Shown here: positions 5,040 through 5,644 of the stretch, in pieces | Numbering within the stretch: the first letter of the stretch is position 1 | How the letters are laid out: the number at the start of each line of letters is the position of its first letter | NCBI GenBank assembly: GCA_016929985.1 | Contig: JAFGIH010000372.1 | Span: 1-5,644 of the forward strand | Source: Thermoleophilia bacterium | GTDB lineage: Bacteria; Actinomycetota; Thermoleophilia; RBG-16-64-13 | Reading direction: 5' to 3' | DNA length: 5,644 bases | Translations under genes and position numbers: made by a program | Notes under the pieces: model-generated | Told to the model about the DNA's origin: nothing | What the model saw: the letters and a program-made list of their open reading frames with translations, nothing else | Databases searched by the model: none

Positions 5040-5077
5040 AATAGCCGCAGCTGTACCGATGGGCAGATGCGGCTATT
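5040..5077. repeat. Ten-base perfect inverted repeat (hairpin)
   Basis: AATAGCCGCA (5040-5049) and TGCGGCTATT (5068-5077) are exact reverse complements with an 18-base loop. Inside the loop CTG (5051-5053) and CAG (5064-5066) can also pair after one G-A mismatch, extending the fold. Only two further T follow the stem, so it is a weak candidate terminator for the HNH operon. Structured RNA, a recombination arm site or a protein-binding palindrome are alternatives. Confidence 0.6.
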
Positions 5078-5275
5078 TGGGCGCGGAGCCAATCGGTTGA
5101 CAAGACCTCCGCCGAGGCGAGATTAGCAGTTCTGCAACATCGTGACGACGCGGGGTATGCCGTGGCCGATGCGGCTGGCCGACTGCCACCGGGCGCAGAC
5201 GAGAGCCTTCTCAAACCCCTCAACTCGGATGCTGCTTGCGCCGCGGGAATCGTAAGCGTAGATTGACGTTGGAGC

Positions 5276-5297
5276 TCGCCGGCAATTCAGCCGGCGA
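5276..5297. repeat. Eight-base perfect inverted repeat upstream of the last gene
   Basis: TCGCCGGC (5276-5283) and GCCGGCGA (5290-5297) form a GC-rich stem with a six-base loop AATTCA. It ends 31 bases before the proposed GTG start at 5329, which is a fitting place for an operator or a leader hairpin; no T-run follows. Confidence 0.55.
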
Positions 5298-5314
5298 ACA
5301 TGCGTCGTCAGTCG

Positions 5315-5320
5315 AAAGGG
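5315..5320 (+). promoter_or_regulatory. Possible ribosome site of the last gene
   Basis: AAAGGG lies eight bases before GTG 5329. It is only a moderate match, but better than what precedes the in-frame TTG codons at 5263 and 5269. Confidence 0.4.
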
Positions 5321-5328
5321 CGCCTAGC

Positions 5329-5644
5329 GTGTTTGAGTCTTTGGGGTCATCAAACCCTCCTGCCCAGAAGCGTCTGGCCGAGCTCGGATTTCGGTTGGGG
5401 CAAAGAGGTACTCACACGAGCAGGACGATCATGCTCGAAGAACTTGAGCTCCTGTTCGACTGCTGCCCTTCTGAGGCCTCGCGCGATACTTACCTTGGTG
5501 CCATCCTAAGCGACAACTGTCTCGGCAAGCGTACTGCGGCCACGCGGAAACTGTCGAGCCAGCGACTCTCGGAGCTCTACGCTCTTGATTCGCAAATCCC
5601 ACTATTCCGAGCCATGCGCCGTTGCTGGTACGCGGATAGATCAG
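5329..5644 (+). CDS. 5' part of a helical protein, tentatively a BREX-associated small protein (C-terminus off-window)
   Basis: The frame is open from 5146 to the right edge, and from about 5370 it reads as clear protein. With the GTG at 5329, 105 residues are visible: RLAELGFRLGQRGTHTSRTI (15-34), MLEELELLFDCCPSE (35-49), TYLGAILSDNCLGKRTAATR (54-73), LSSQRLSELYALD (75-87) and PLFRAMRRCWYAD (91-103). The pattern SRT-ML-EL-LL, LGK-T-TR, L-ELY-LD and PLFR-R-W resembles, from memory only, a family of small helical proteins in BREX phage-defence operons (BrxA-like position); I cannot confirm the family. GTG 5329 follows AAAGGG by eight bases; TTG at 5263 or 5269 and ATG 5431 are alternatives, the last cutting conserved-looking sequence. 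About 22 of 60 codons after 5431 end in A or T, more than in the ATPase gene, which hints at a different origin. Confidence 0.6.
   Translation, partial: MFESLGSSNPPAQKRLAELGFRLGQRGTHTSRTIMLEELELLFDCCPSEASRDTYLGAILSDNCLGKRTAATRKLSSQRLSELYALDSQIPLFRAMRRCWYADRS

Larger units (their letters stand above)
4916..5328. other. About 410 bp without a convincing gene
   Basis: The stretch between HNH and the last gene holds no open frame with a standard start, ribosome site and recognisable product. It contains two strong hairpins (listed separately) and one unstarted but coding-looking plus-strand frame from 5045 to the TGA at 5264-5266, whose codons read like protein (for example KTSAEARLAVLQHRDDAGYA) but lack an initiator other than CTG or a late GTG at 5162. 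This may be the decayed remnant of a gene. No tRNA-like fold or att-type direct repeat pair was found within the window. The boundary between element and cargo or chromosome may lie here. Confidence 0.5.

Noticed and set aside
4912..5100. Plus-strand open frame from TTG 4912
   Set aside because: The start overlaps the HNH stop, but there is no ribosome site, codon use is mixed, and the product has no pattern. Kept only as unassigned sequence.
4945..5223. Minus-strand open frame of 92 codons in the gene-poor stretch
   Set aside because: Begins with TTG, lacks a clear ribosome site, and crosses the hairpin at 5040-5077; no recognisable product.
4916..5328. tRNA gene or tRNA-end att site
   Set aside because: No T-loop GTTCRANNC box, acceptor stem pairing or CCA end was found in this stretch by eye.

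Overview
The window looks like part of an integrated mobile genetic element (prophage-like, satellite or integrative element) in a GC-rich bacterium. The HNH protein at 4538-4915 resembles forms I associate with Actinomycetota and their phages, and the integrase and tandem small HTH proteins would fit Actinomycetota or Chloroflexota. No rRNA, tRNA or housekeeping gene is present, so the host assignment is weak.

Left part (1-1748, minus strand): a two-gene unit. A 345-aa protein of unknown function is read first and overlaps, by the four bases ATGA, a tyrosine integrase whose C-terminal half lies beyond the left edge. A 96-bp divergent spacer (1749-1844) separates it from the plus-strand genes.

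Middle part (1845-3761, plus strand): a tightly packed operon of a 55-aa and a 61-aa excisionase-type HTH protein, a 92-aa unknown protein and a 428-aa RepA/AAA_25-like ATPase with a C-terminal winged helix. Junctions are a 4-nt overlap, a 2-nt gap and a 1-nt overlap, so the genes are probably translationally coupled. At the 3' end of the ATPase gene and just beyond it (3723-3824) lie seven copies of a GGTAAG element in both orientations, together with a polypurine/polypyrimidine hairpin. This is the best candidate for a replication origin or a Rep-binding operator, and is the most interesting structure in the window.

Right part: two small unknown genes (3839-4063, 4053-4400), a 125-aa HNH nuclease (4538-4915) and about 410 bp without a convincing gene but with two good hairpins (5040-5077, 5276-5297). 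The last feature is the start of a new plus-strand gene (5329 to beyond 5644). Its helical N-terminus resembles, from memory only, small proteins seen in BREX-type phage-defence loci. If so, the window ends where a defence cargo begins, or where the element gives way to a neighbouring defence island.

Together, the integrase and HTH proteins would handle integration and excision, the ATPase plus repeat cluster replication of the excised form, and HNH a phage-like DNA-processing or homing role. These roles are inferred from family and context.
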